Made by a program: the position numbers and the translations under genes. The notes below the pieces were generated by a model. That model searched no databases and had not been told where the DNA came from. It worked only from the letters and a program-made list of their open reading frames with translations. Shown piece by piece: positions 1-8,020 of a stretch of DNA of 37,645 nucleotides (its first letter is position 1; every line of letters starts with the position of its first letter). This DNA is from a bacterium DOLZORAL124_38_8 (GTDB taxonomy: Bacteria; Patescibacteriota; Gracilibacteria; UBA4473), in assembly GCA_002747745.1 (NCBI GenBank), contig PDQG01000004.1, forward strand, positions 1 to 37,645, read 5' to 3'.

Positions 1-131
1 ATATATAAACCATATTGACGAACCAACTTTCCTACCTTGCTCAAGACAGAATCATTTGATTCTAATTGTCCTAATCCAGTAGATACTTCTGGCACAAATT
101 GTTTTTGGACTGCTGCTTTTTTCATTCCCAT
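1..131 (-). CDS. 5' end of an unrecognised gene, cut by the window edge
   Basis: An open frame on the minus strand begins with ATG at 131 (a second in-frame ATG lies at 125) and runs off the left edge after 43 codons. It starts MGMKKAAVQKQFV and continues with a mixed polar sequence ending near LVRQYGLYI. No signal peptide, membrane segment or known motif can be seen in so short a piece. It is called a gene because the frame is clean to the window edge and the codons resemble those of neighbouring genes. Its function is unknown. Confidence 0.45.
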   Translation of the reverse strand, partial: MGMKKAAVQKQFVPEVSTGLGQLESNDSVLSKVGKLVRQYGLY

Positions 132-421
132 TTGTCGAGGGGGTTAAGAATGTATTTGTATACCAACATACAAATATTTCAATGCAATATTATACTTTTT
201 TCGTCAATTTGTCAAGAAATGTTGAAAAAATGACCGAGACTATTTTTTTTAGTCTACAAGTTCACGAGTCAGCAAGCCTAACAGTCGACGAAGAAATCCT
301 CCCCGTCCAAGGTGTGTACAAAAAATGACGGGGTCCCTTTTGCAAGTTAACAAGTTTGTAAGTCAACGAGTTTACAAAAACCTCATTCCCGCACCGGTGG
401 GAATCTCTTAGAACCGTCTTT

Positions 422-526
422 GGATTTTGGACACGCCAGAATGACCAATACTTTAAAAATAATGTACTATTACTGAGCGAGCGTTCGCGAGTCGAAGTAT
501 CTTCCGCTTTTTTGTAATACTTTTTC
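422..526. repeat. Direct repeat, copy 1
   Basis: About 105 bp nearly identical to 683-787. Both copies begin with GGATT(T/C)TGGACACGCCAG, carry a shared AATGTACTATTACTGAGCGAG segment followed by a small TCGC-type hairpin, and end in CTTCCGCTTTTTTG. Differences are scattered single bases. Confidence 0.8.
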
Positions 527-682
527 ATTTCCGTCTTTTTTATGAGAATTCGAAGATTCCGAGTCAAGCTCGGAAAATTGTTTAATAGTTAATAACTCCC
601 CGTACTTGATACGGGGTCTCCCTTCTCCTGTCACTCCAACTTGTTTGGAGTCCGAAAGCATTTGTAAATCATAAAGGCTTTA

Positions 683-787
683 GGATTCTGGACACGCCAG
701 AATGACAAATACTTTAAAAATAATGTACTATTACTGAGCGAGCATTCGCGAGCCGAAGCATCTTCCGCTTTTTTGTTCTGCTTTTTC
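683..787. repeat. Direct repeat, copy 2
   Basis: Second copy of the 422-526 element in the same orientation, about 260 bp downstream. A third, decayed version with the same order of landmarks (GAACCGT, GGATACGCTAGAATGA, TATCTTCC) can be followed through roughly 9990-10120. Confidence 0.8.
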
Positions 788-1041
788 CCGATAACCCCTC
801 TGTGTCTCCCCTGCTACGCTTTAACTTCACAATAGTCGTGAAATATTTTCACTCCTTTGTTCACTTATTAACCAAAGGGGAGAGATTTAGATACGTTTTT
901 ACAAAACTTAAAGATTTCGTCATATTCAAAGTTTCATTAATCAAAACGTCCCCCTCTTAGGTTAAGAGGGGGTTAGGGGGTGTTATTACCTAAAACAAAT
1001 TCTAAAGTAAATTCAGAATGACAGAAAATTAAGAAAAATTA

Positions 1042-1962
1042 TTAAGACAACGCTGGAATAATTTGTTTTTTTCGTGATACAATACCTGGCAATACAACCG
1101 TGTCAGAATCAACCGTAACCCCAAATGATGTTTCGGCCACCGTTTTTACCCCTTCATTTGGAACCAGCAAGGTAGCTTCTTGGTTGAAAATATCAATCAC
1201 AAATAATAATACTTCGTCTAAAGACTCTTCCCCTTTTATCATTTCCATTTCTGAAACCAATTCTGATTTTCGATCTAATACTACCTTTGGAGTCGTCGTT
1301 TCTAATACAGAAATTCGGTAATTTTTTCCACCAATTTCGTACTTTTTACTATCCATTTTTACCAACTCCACCGCTGAAAATGCCGACACATCAGATTTAG
1401 CCGCAAACATTTGGTTCGCATAATCTTCCATATCAATACCTAATTTTTGTGCTAAATGTTGTGCCATGTGTCTATCGGCATCCGTAGTGGTTGGACTGCG
1501 GAATCCTAAAGTATCAGACAAAATACATGACAACATTAATCCCGCCATTGGGTTTGGTAATTGAGACACGGCTTCGGCTCCTAATAATTCATATATCACC
1601 GAAGCAGTTGACGCAAGCGGACGAATGGTAATATCAATCGGCGCAGACGTTTCAATACCACCAACTAATTTATGATGATCAATAATTTGCTTTATTTGTG
1701 TTTCATTAATGTTTTCAAACAATTCTTTGGGATTATTCGTATCAACGATCACAACCGAATCTTCACTTGAAACCGTTGACAACAAAGCTGGTACATCAAA
1801 TTTCCAATAATCAAGTACAAATTTGGTTTCTGTATTAATATTTCCTAGCACATACGGGGTGGCTGGGGTTCCTTGTTCTGACAAGTACCAAGCCCACAAA
1901 ATAGCCGCCGCGGTCGCATCAGTATCAGGTGATCGGTGTCCAAAAACTTTTAAAGACGTCAT
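1042..1962 (-). CDS. ppaC: Manganese-dependent inorganic pyrophosphatase (family II)
   Basis: Predicted to hydrolyse pyrophosphate to two phosphates in the cytoplasm, pulling biosynthetic reactions forward. The 306-residue protein has the DHH-family hallmarks of class C pyrophosphatases: an N-terminal GHRSPDTDAT metal site, a DTNN motif, IDHHKL, SDTLGFRSP, and the C-terminal SRKKQIIP substrate-binding motif at the usual end. Length is normal and no CBS domains are inserted. The ATG at 1962 (MTSLKVFGH) is preferred over an in-frame GTG at 2004, because family members start just before the GH motif and a TATACT -10-like box (1987-1992) lies between the two. The gene stands alone, divergent from lemA. 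Confidence 0.95.
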   Translation of the reverse strand: MTSLKVFGHRSPDTDATAAAILWAWYLSEQGTPATPYVLGNINTETKFVLDYWKFDVPALLSTVSSEDSVVIVDTNNPKELFENINETQIKQIIDHHKLVGGIETSAPIDITIRPLASTASVIYELLGAEAVSQLPNPMAGLMLSCILSDTLGFRSPTTTDADRHMAQHLAQKLGIDMEDYANQMFAAKSDVSAFSAVELVKMDSKKYEIGGKNYRISVLETTTPKVVLDRKSELVSEMEMIKGEESLDEVLLFVIDIFNQEATLLVPNEGVKTVAETSFGVTVDSDTVVLPGIVSRKKQIIPALS

Positions 1963-2027
1963 TTTTTTAAGGTTAAATCGACGCGCAGTATAACCAACCA
2001 GCACAAAAATTCAACCCCAAAATAAAA

Positions 2028-2056
2028 TTGTAGTTTGACCCATAATCTGCTAAAAT
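2028..2056 (+). promoter_or_regulatory. Promoter for lemA
   Basis: TTGTAG (2028-2033), 17 bp, then TAAAAT (2051-2056) with an extended TG two bases upstream of the -10. It predicts a leader of about 33 nt before lemA. Confidence 0.5.
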
Positions 2057-2095
2057 TCTAGCAATTAATTATTTAAACTTTAACCCTACAAAATC

Positions 2096-2650
2096 ATGAC
2101 TGTTTTATTAGTAATCTTAGCCGTAGTATTCATTGGAGGAGGAATCGTTGGAGGCATGTATAACGGACTCGTAAAAGCTCGCAATAAACGAAAATCTGCG
2201 TGGTCTGATATTCAAACCCACTTGAAAAAACGATACGATTTGATTCCTAACTTGGTAGAAACCGTCAAAGGAATTACCAAACACGAATCAGAAACCTTTG
2301 AAAACGTAGTCAAAGCTCGGAATGCCGCTATGGGGGCTCAAACTGTGGGTGACCAAAGTAAAACTGAAAACGCACTGTCAGGAACTCTTAAATCTTTGTT
2401 TGCCTTGTCAGAAAGTTACCCAGACTTAAAAGCCAATAGTAACTTTTTGAAATTACAAGAAGATTTGAACGGCATTGAAAACGATTTGAATATGTCTCGA
2501 CGATACTTCAATGGAGCCACACAAGAGTTAAACAACAAAGTTGAACAATTTCCAACCAACATTTTGGCTGGAATGTTCGGGTTCGTTTCAGAAGAATTCT
2601 TCGAACTAGACAACGAAGACGAAGCCAAAAACGTAAAAGTTTCATTCTAA
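2096..2650 (+). CDS. lemA: LemA family protein
   Basis: The 184-residue protein has one N-terminal membrane helix (about residues 3-21) followed by the helical LemA domain. Family landmarks are easy to see: a YN.LV..RN....AWSDI stretch, then KKRYDLIPNLVETVKGITKHE, and near the end an RRYFNGATQELNN stretch followed by FP.N..A..FGF. LemA proteins are membrane-anchored with a mostly extracytoplasmic helical bundle; their biochemical role is unsettled. A terminator follows directly and a DUF2207 gene lies next, a pairing that is common for this family. Confidence 0.95.
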   Translation: MTVLLVILAVVFIGGGIVGGMYNGLVKARNKRKSAWSDIQTHLKKRYDLIPNLVETVKGITKHESETFENVVKARNAAMGAQTVGDQSKTENALSGTLKSLFALSESYPDLKANSNFLKLQEDLNGIENDLNMSRRYFNGATQELNNKVEQFPTNILAGMFGFVSEEFFELDNEDEAKNVKVSF

Positions 2651-2664
2651 AATAATGAGCCTTA

Positions 2665-2694
2665 AAATACCGCTTTGAAAGCGGTATTTTTTTT
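2665..2694 (+). terminator. Intrinsic terminator after lemA
   Basis: AATACCGCTTT/AAAGCGGTATT inverted repeat followed by eight T residues, 14 bp after the lemA stop codon. Confidence 0.85.
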
Positions 2695-2715
2695 CATTTA
2701 AAGATTATAGGAATT

Positions 2716-4428
2716 ATGATAAAAAAATTACTGACACTCTCGTTTTTATGTCTCCCCTTTTGGGCCTCAGCGTTTACTGTTACCAATTTTCGATCGGAAC
2801 TGGCGGTGCAACCAAATGGAGATATTTTAGTCACCGAAACCATTAAAGCCAACTTTACCAACGATCGTAAAAAACACGGCATTTTCCGTAATATTCCTTA
2901 CCAATCAAAAACTGATAAAGGAATTAATTACACACCCGTTTCAAATATTACCGTAACCGACGAAAATGGACTCGATGCCGGCTTAAGAATTTCTGAATCC
3001 AACAACAACAAAGTATTGCGAATTGGAAAAGCCAACCAACTCGTTGATGAAAACGAAACGTATATCATCAAGTATAAAATTCAAGGAGTGGTTAAAAATT
3101 TTGCGAACGAAAACTTTGACCAAGTGTACTGGAATGTGACGGGATCACAGTGGGATACAGTTATTGAAAAAGCTTCAGCCAAAATAAAATTACCCAAAAA
3201 AACAACCATCAGCAAAGCGAAATGTTTCACGGGAGGATTTAAAAGCCAAGCCCAAGACTGTATCGCCGTGGGAAAAGAATCTTTTGCAATTTTTAGTACC
3301 AATAAAGCCCTTCATCCTGGAGAAGGATTAACCGCCATTTATGGGTTTGATAAAGGCCTTTCAACCGCCAACTTAAAATTCAAAAATGAACAATTCAACC
3401 TATCAGAACAAAAAGATGAAATTATTAAAAAAATCGGTATTAACCCATTGTTTTTGAGTTTAGGCGGATTGTTACTCCCATTAATAACGGCGCTTTATGG
3501 AATTATGGGAGCCTGGCAAACAAAACGTAAACTTAAAGTTGATAAACCAATTATTCCTAAATACCAAGTTCCAAACAATTTGCATCCTACGGTTGTTGGA
3601 ACCGTTATCGATGGGGATTTTGACAAACGAGATTTTGTAGCCGGAATTATACATTTAGCCACTATTGGAGCCATAAAAATAAAAAAAGAAATCAAAGAAA
3701 GTTTCTTTGGAAGCGTCCAACAAACTTCACTAGAAAAAACAATCTCCGACGAAAAAATCCTCCAATTATCACCTCAAGACAAATCTCTTTTATTCCAATT
3801 ATTTGGAGCACAAAATACGTTTAATTTAAACCGAGAAAACAGCCGTTCTCTGTATCAGATATTTACCAAAATCGGCGATGAAGTTACGCTTGGAAATAAT
3901 TTTTTTGTGGGAAAATCAGCCAATACAACTACTCTAAAATGGCCAAAACAACTTGGTTGGTGGGTACTTATTCCTATTATATTAGGAGCTTTCTTTAACT
4001 TTATTGGAACCCTCGTGGCCTGTGTAATTGGATTCATTGGAATCACGATTTTTTCTCCCAAACGAACCAAAGAAGGATTTACTATAGCATACGAACTTGA
4101 ATGCTACAAAGAATTTTTAAAAACCGCCGAAGTCGACCAACTCAATTGGGCCAGCAAACAAGAAATTTTTGAAAAAAATCTGCCCTACGCCGTAGCATTC
4201 GGACTCGAAAAACACTGGACGGAAAAATTTGGAAACTTAATTCAGGTTCCAAATTGGGCCCCAGACAAAACTATTGGAACCGCCGCACTAGTAAACGAAA
4301 TTAGCCATATTACCTCTGAATTTGAAAGCCACATCCAAGCCCCACAATCTTCTAGCAGCAGTGGATTTTCAAGCAGCGGAGGATACTCTGGTGGTGGATC
4401 CGGTGGTGGCGGCGGAAGTTCTTGGTAA
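2716..4428 (+). CDS. DUF2207-family predicted membrane protein with Gly/Ser-rich tail
   Basis: The 570-residue protein begins with a signal peptide (about residues 1-19, ending ASA). An extracytoplasmic DUF2207-type beta domain follows (about 20-215), with the family's ...ILVTETI... opening and a later YWNVTGSQW segment. There is a membrane helix near 243-265, a cytoplasmic region, and a second hydrophobic stretch at about 413-447 that may hold two helices. The last 25 residues are almost only Ser and Gly and end in SSW, a tail typical of the family. Its role is unknown; adjacency to lemA suggests a shared envelope function. A weak -10-like GATTAT sits 7 bp before the ATG, after the lemA terminator. 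Confidence 0.85.
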   Translation: MIKKLLTLSFLCLPFWASAFTVTNFRSELAVQPNGDILVTETIKANFTNDRKKHGIFRNIPYQSKTDKGINYTPVSNITVTDENGLDAGLRISESNNNKVLRIGKANQLVDENETYIIKYKIQGVVKNFANENFDQVYWNVTGSQWDTVIEKASAKIKLPKKTTISKAKCFTGGFKSQAQDCIAVGKESFAIFSTNKALHPGEGLTAIYGFDKGLSTANLKFKNEQFNLSEQKDEIIKKIGINPLFLSLGGLLLPLITALYGIMGAWQTKRKLKVDKPIIPKYQVPNNLHPTVVGTVIDGDFDKRDFVAGIIHLATIGAIKIKKEIKESFFGSVQQTSLEKTISDEKILQLSPQDKSLLFQLFGAQNTFNLNRENSRSLYQIFTKIGDEVTLGNNFFVGKSANTTTLKWPKQLGWWVLIPIILGAFFNFIGTLVACVIGFIGITIFSPKRTKEGFTIAYELECYKEFLKTAEVDQLNWASKQEIFEKNLPYAVAFGLEKHWTEKFGNLIQVPNWAPDKTIGTAALVNEISHITSEFESHIQAPQSSSSSGFSSSGGYSGGGSGGGGGSSW

Positions 4429-4468
4429 GCGACTTCCCTCTAAAAACTTTTTCTAAACCACAAAAGAC

Positions 4469-4477
4469 TGATATAAT
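4469..4477 (+). promoter_or_regulatory. Extended -10 promoter, leaderless geometry
   Basis: TGATATAAT is a perfect extended -10 element. Only 8 nt separate it from the ATG at 4486, so transcription would start at or next to the start codon. The -35 region is poor. Confidence 0.55.
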
Positions 4478-4485
4478 ACTAACCG

Positions 4486-5664
4486 ATGAAACGGTTGGTA
4501 TTATTTGTATTGTTTAGTTTGTTTTGTGTTTCTACATCTCAAACACACGCGTTTTCTCATTTTTTTGATTTTTTCAAAGAAATAAAAGCTCGACCAGTAC
4601 AAACGGCTCGTTTGTCACCCACATTTCCCTGGTGGCACCCAGAACCATTTCTTACGCCTTCAAAAAGACTTGAATCTTCCAATACCCCATTCCGAACACA
4701 ATGGCAACCAGCACCAGTGTACCTCAAATACCGTCCCAATCCATGGTTTGATGCCAATATTTTTTATAAACAACAACAAGACCGATTAGAGCATCCCGTG
4801 GATGATGTAAGTTCGGTTGAAGAACCAGTAGAATATGAGAATTGCTCGCTAAAAGGGTCTATTCTAGCCTATGATCGTCTGCCAAAAAATGAATATACGA
4901 ATCGTTGTTGTGAGTGCAATGAAGATACGGGAAAATTTGAGTGTGAATATGAAAACTATTATGCTGGCGGACCGCAAGTCTGTTCGGTAAAAGACTTAGA
5001 AATAACGTTCGACTCATTCCAAGCAGACCCTTATTTTTCAAAACCACACCAGAAGCGATTTTTCTTTACCTTTAGCGTTAAAAATCACGCCACCAAATAT
5101 GCTTTTCCTTCGGCTGAAATCGAACTATTCCTCGGAGAAAAATCTTTGCAAAAAATAAAACTTAATAAAAAAATTGAACCACTCGCCTTAAAACAATTTT
5201 CGCAACGCGTGTTTTCTCAATACGCTCAAGGGGTCATTTTATCCGATGAAAACAAAGACCCACTTCGATTAGTCATCACGTCTGAAGCAGAAGACCCAGC
5301 TTTAACAAAAAATAATGAAGCCGAAGAACTAATTGTCTTTACCACTCCGGCTCCAGATTTAGCCATTAGTGCGTTTTCGGTTGTTAAACAATCGGAAAAA
5401 ACCGTCCAAATTTTGACCGAAATAACCAACCTTGGCGCACTCGGAACCGATTCAGCAACCGGAAAATTACAGCTGTTTGTTAACGACCAAAACACACCTA
5501 TGGCACAGTTAGATATTCCGCCCCTCCCACCAAAACAAACCATTACTAAATCGTTTATCTACGAATTAAAAGAACCGTCTGCTCTATTTTCAGGAAAAAT
5601 AATTCCTGATGCCAAAGACGAAAACGAACAAAATAATACCTTTGAACAATTTTTTACCTTCTAA
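4486..5664 (+). CDS. Secreted protein with two CARDB-like beta domains
   Basis: The 392-residue product has a clear signal peptide (about residues 1-22, ending THA). A low-complexity Pro/Trp-rich linker follows, then a compact cysteine cluster (residues 120, 141, 142, 144, 153 and 166) that could form disulphides. Two tandem beta-sandwich-like segments (about 170-285 and 286-392) show the CARDB pattern: a DL.I..F start, alternating hydrophobic strands, and a D..NE..ENN-type ending just before the last strand (DENEQNNTFEQFF in the second). CARDB-like modules usually mediate adhesion or act as spacers in surface proteins. It ends 6 bp before the PfkB gene, so co-transcription is likely. The domain call rests on pattern alone. 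Confidence 0.65.
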   Translation: MKRLVLFVLFSLFCVSTSQTHAFSHFFDFFKEIKARPVQTARLSPTFPWWHPEPFLTPSKRLESSNTPFRTQWQPAPVYLKYRPNPWFDANIFYKQQQDRLEHPVDDVSSVEEPVEYENCSLKGSILAYDRLPKNEYTNRCCECNEDTGKFECEYENYYAGGPQVCSVKDLEITFDSFQADPYFSKPHQKRFFFTFSVKNHATKYAFPSAEIELFLGEKSLQKIKLNKKIEPLALKQFSQRVFSQYAQGVILSDENKDPLRLVITSEAEDPALTKNNEAEELIVFTTPAPDLAISAFSVVKQSEKTVQILTEITNLGALGTDSATGKLQLFVNDQNTPMAQLDIPPLPPKQTITKSFIYELKEPSALFSGKIIPDAKDENEQNNTFEQFFTF

Positions 5665-5670
5665 AGAGAG

Positions 5671-6687
5671 ATGTTTGATATACTCACCGCCGGATCTATT
5701 ACCCTCGATACCTTTATTCAACCAGAAGAACTAGAAAACTTTACCAAAAACCAAACCGAGTATTTTGGCTTTGAGATTGGAGGAAAAATAAAAATTCAAA
5801 CCCAAGCGAAACACGTTGGTGGAGGGGCCGCTAATTCAGCGGTCGGGTTTCAAAAAATGGATTTTGCCACCGCAACCCTTGGAACACTGGGTCGAGATGA
5901 CCACGGAAAATTCATTCTTCATGATTTGGAATGCAAAAATGTGAATACAAAATTTATTCAATGGCAACAAAATAAACCATCTTCGTCTTCTATTATTGTG
6001 ACGCTCCCCGACGGACGTCGAACCGTTCTACACGAACGAACTACCGCCCTGCCTTTTTCTACCTTACCAGACGCCAAAGCCCTATACGTTGGACACTTGG
6101 CTGACACCGAAGAATCCTTGTTTGAACTTTTTCCTACTTGGAAAACACAATCACGACTTTTTGCGTGGAATCCCGGAAAAACCCAATTTAAAAAAGGGTT
6201 ATCTCACTATAAATCGGTTACCCCCCTTTGTGATATTTTAATTGTAAACAAAGAAGAAGCTGAATTATTTACCAAAACCAAAGCCACGCCAGTATCACAC
6301 ACGGAAATGCAACCAAAAGCTTGTTTTACACCTGAAAACACCGAACCAACTTTATTTGACGCTGCTCCTATGGCTCAAGTGTTTTTAAACGCAGGCATCA
6401 AACAAATCGTTATTACAGATAGTCGCCGTGGCGCACAATATTTTTCTGCCCAATACCCAAACGGATTATTTGTTCCACAAATTGATATGAAAAAACCGGT
6501 CAGTACCCTCGGGGCGGGTGACAGTTTTTCGGTTGGAGTGGTTTCGGCTTTTCTACAAGGAAAAAATCCTTCCGAAATGCTTTTGTGGGGAAGCCTCAAT
6601 GCCAGTTCAGTAGTACAAGAGTTTGGAGCACAAAACGGACTTCTCAGTCGAAAAGAAATCACAACCCGAGCTCAAAAGTTTTTGTAA
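5671..6687 (+). CDS. PfkB-family carbohydrate/nucleoside kinase
   Basis: The 338-residue protein has both PfkB signatures: a glycine-rich substrate motif HVGGGAANSAVG (about residues 48-59) and the C-terminal anion-hole/catalytic motif TLGAGDSFSVG (279-289), with Asp284 as the expected base. The N-terminal GSITLD segment is also family-typical. Enzymes of this family phosphorylate sugars or nucleosides with ATP; the substrate cannot be told from sequence (ribokinase, adenosine kinase and sugar kinase are all open). It follows the CARDB gene by 6 bp, with an AGAGAG run before the ATG, one of the few Shine-Dalgarno-like sites in the window. An insertion around residues 205-235 is longer than usual. 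Confidence 0.9.
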   Translation: MFDILTAGSITLDTFIQPEELENFTKNQTEYFGFEIGGKIKIQTQAKHVGGGAANSAVGFQKMDFATATLGTLGRDDHGKFILHDLECKNVNTKFIQWQQNKPSSSSIIVTLPDGRRTVLHERTTALPFSTLPDAKALYVGHLADTEESLFELFPTWKTQSRLFAWNPGKTQFKKGLSHYKSVTPLCDILIVNKEEAELFTKTKATPVSHTEMQPKACFTPENTEPTLFDAAPMAQVFLNAGIKQIVITDSRRGAQYFSAQYPNGLFVPQIDMKKPVSTLGAGDSFSVGVVSAFLQGKNPSEMLLWGSLNASSVVQEFGAQNGLLSRKEITTRAQKFL

Positions 6688-6746
6688 AAAACAATCTCCG
6701 AAACAGATTCTGATTCTTATTTCACGGTTCGGCAGCAGCGAAAATA

Positions 6747-7337
6747 TTAATTCAACTCATAAAAATCGTACAAATCCGTACTAATTTTTACCGTTTCAAA
6801 ATCTTCTTGCCCAGGATTCTGCCAAAACACTTCCGAATCGACGGTTATCTTAGTTGTTTTTTCACTTGGCGTCACCTGAATCGTCCGATAATACGCCGAT
6901 GGTTTATTATTTGAACTATCCGTCACTAAAAATTCATCACTATTTCGATATAATCGCACAGATTCAATATTTCCATTTGAATCAGATTCTCCCATCAAAA
7001 CATCATGTGCTCCACTCGCCGAATTATCAATTTCAACCCCAACCGTCGTTGGTTTAATATAAGTTGCAGTATTTAAATTACGGCTCCCAACACGTATCCA
7101 ATTGGCCCGCCGATTCCCTGAATATTTCAGCCAGTTGGTATCACGCCAATTCCGAACTAACTCAATTCCTTCCTCCGCTAACATCATGGCTTCAATTCGT
7201 TTATTGGTTTCGCCTACAATTGTATACGACCGCCCAATTAATTGAATCGCCGACAAAATGAGAATCGAAGAAACAGCCATCGCCACCATAACTTCAACAA
7301 TGGTTTCTCCGCGTACCAACTTTTTTATTCGGAACAT
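6747..7337 (-). CDS. Type IV pseudopilin (PilV/GspI-like)
   Basis: The 196-residue protein begins with a short basic leader and a prepilin peptidase site: Gly10 before ETIVE, giving Glu at +5 of the mature protein. A 20-residue hydrophobic helix (VMVAMAVSSILILSAIQLI) follows. The remainder is a beta-rich soluble head with no recognisable catalytic motif. Such minor pilins prime or decorate type IV pili or secretion pseudopili. Residue +1 is Glu and not the usual Phe. The gene overlaps the end of the upstream pseudopilin gene by 13 bp, so the two are almost certainly one transcript. No pilus motor genes lie in this window. Confidence 0.8.
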   Translation of the reverse strand: MFRIKKLVRGETIVEVMVAMAVSSILILSAIQLIGRSYTIVGETNKRIEAMMLAEEGIELVRNWRDTNWLKYSGNRRANWIRVGSRNLNTATYIKPTTVGVEIDNSASGAHDVLMGESDSNGNIESVRLYRNSDEFLVTDSSNNKPSAYYRTIQVTPSEKTTKITVDSEVFWQNPGQEDFETVKISTDLYDFYELN

Positions 7338-7960
7338 AAATTAGTAAGATTATTGGTATCATAAGGGGCTTTTGACAAAAACACATAGCCCGAAACTCGA
7401 TTCACACAAACAAGTTTCGTATAGGCAACATCTGGAGTATATTCATAGTTCATTGCCACGGTCTTAACGGGCTTGATTGTCCAATTTCCACTATTATCTT
7501 TCGCATAAATCGAAACCGTTTCCATGGCGTCTTCATCTTTATGCCACATAATTCGAATCGGCTGATTATCTTCTAACGAAACATCATCTGAATAAAATAC
7601 CGTTTGTCTTTGTATCACCGATTTTTCGAGTTTATATCGGGTTACTTCTTTCGGTTCAAATTCAACTGGACTTTTCCCATAGCAACCTAGTACGGCTGAA
7701 GCTGACACATCACCTTGTACTGGATTTATTTCAATCATCCATTCCCCCATGGTACTCCCATCAGAAAAAGCACACTGTTTATCAGATTGCACATTCGTTC
7801 GTGCCGTATTCAACATTCCTACCAACGCATCAATACTCTGATTATAAGAATTTTTGTCTTGCCAACTTTTGAACGTCGGAATGGAGATAGCCGTCAAAAT
7901 CCCAATAATTCCAATAACCACCAACAATTCTATCAGAGAAAATCCTGTTATTTTTTTCAT
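7325..7960 (-). CDS. Type IV pseudopilin (GspH/FimT-like)
   Basis: The protein starts MKKITGFSLIELLVVIGIIG, a textbook prepilin signal: cleavage after Gly6, Phe at +1, Glu at +5, then a hydrophobic helix. About 180 residues of head domain follow, with a few cysteines that may pair. I chose ATG 7960 over an adjacent in-frame TTG at 7963. It is the first gene of a two-gene pseudopilin operon and is divergent from lepA, with only 60 bp between the start codons. A TTGTAA-17-TAAACT promoter (7968-7996) would start transcription at or beside the ATG. Confidence 0.85.
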   Translation of the reverse strand: MKKITGFSLIELLVVIGIIGILTAISIPTFKSWQDKNSYNQSIDALVGMLNTARTNVQSDKQCAFSDGSTMGEWMIEINPVQGDVSASAVLGCYGKSPVEFEPKEVTRYKLEKSVIQRQTVFYSDDVSLEDNQPIRIMWHKDEDAMETVSIYAKDNSGNWTIKPVKTVAMNYEYTPDVAYTKLVCVNRVSGYVFLSKAPYDTNNLTNLCSE

Positions 7961-7967
7961 CAAGTGG

Positions 7968-7997
7968 AGTTTACTTGAAAAAATAAATTCTTACAAT
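7968..7997. promoter_or_regulatory. Overlapping divergent promoters, pseudopilin operon and lepA
   Basis: Minus strand: TTGTAA (7991-7996), 17 bp, TAAACT (7968-7973), 7 nt before the pseudopilin ATG. Plus strand: TTTACT (7970-7975), 16 bp, TACAAT (7992-7997), giving a lepA leader of roughly 17 nt. The -35 of each overlaps the -10 of the other, so polymerase could not occupy both at once. Confidence 0.4.
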
Positions 7998-8020
7998 CGG
8001 TCTGATTTTTTTTCATTGAC

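Larger units (their letters stand above)
132..1041. repeat. Gene-free island of palindromic and direct repeats
   Basis: About 900 bp carry no convincing gene. The stretch is a mosaic of short hairpins: CCCCGTC/GACGGGG arms at 301-307 and 327-333, ATTCCC/GGGAAT arms at 385-404, a CCCCGTA/TACGGGG palindrome at 598-616, ACTCCAA/TTGGAGT at 633-651, GTGAAA/TTTCAC at 838-852, and a perfect 10-bp stem CCCCCTCTTA/TAAGAGGGGG at 950-972. Two long direct repeats (422-526 and 683-787) are embedded in it. The same kinds of element recur at 9833-10140, so this looks like a dispersed REP-like intergenic family and not decayed coding DNA. Confidence 0.7.

Noticed and set aside
262..661. Two minus-strand open frames of 101 and 63 codons in the repeat island
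   Set aside because: They are made of palindromes and direct repeats, have no start context, and their translations show no protein-like composition.
132..1041. CRISPR array
   Set aside because: The repeats are unequal, only two or three copies exist, and spacing is not regular.
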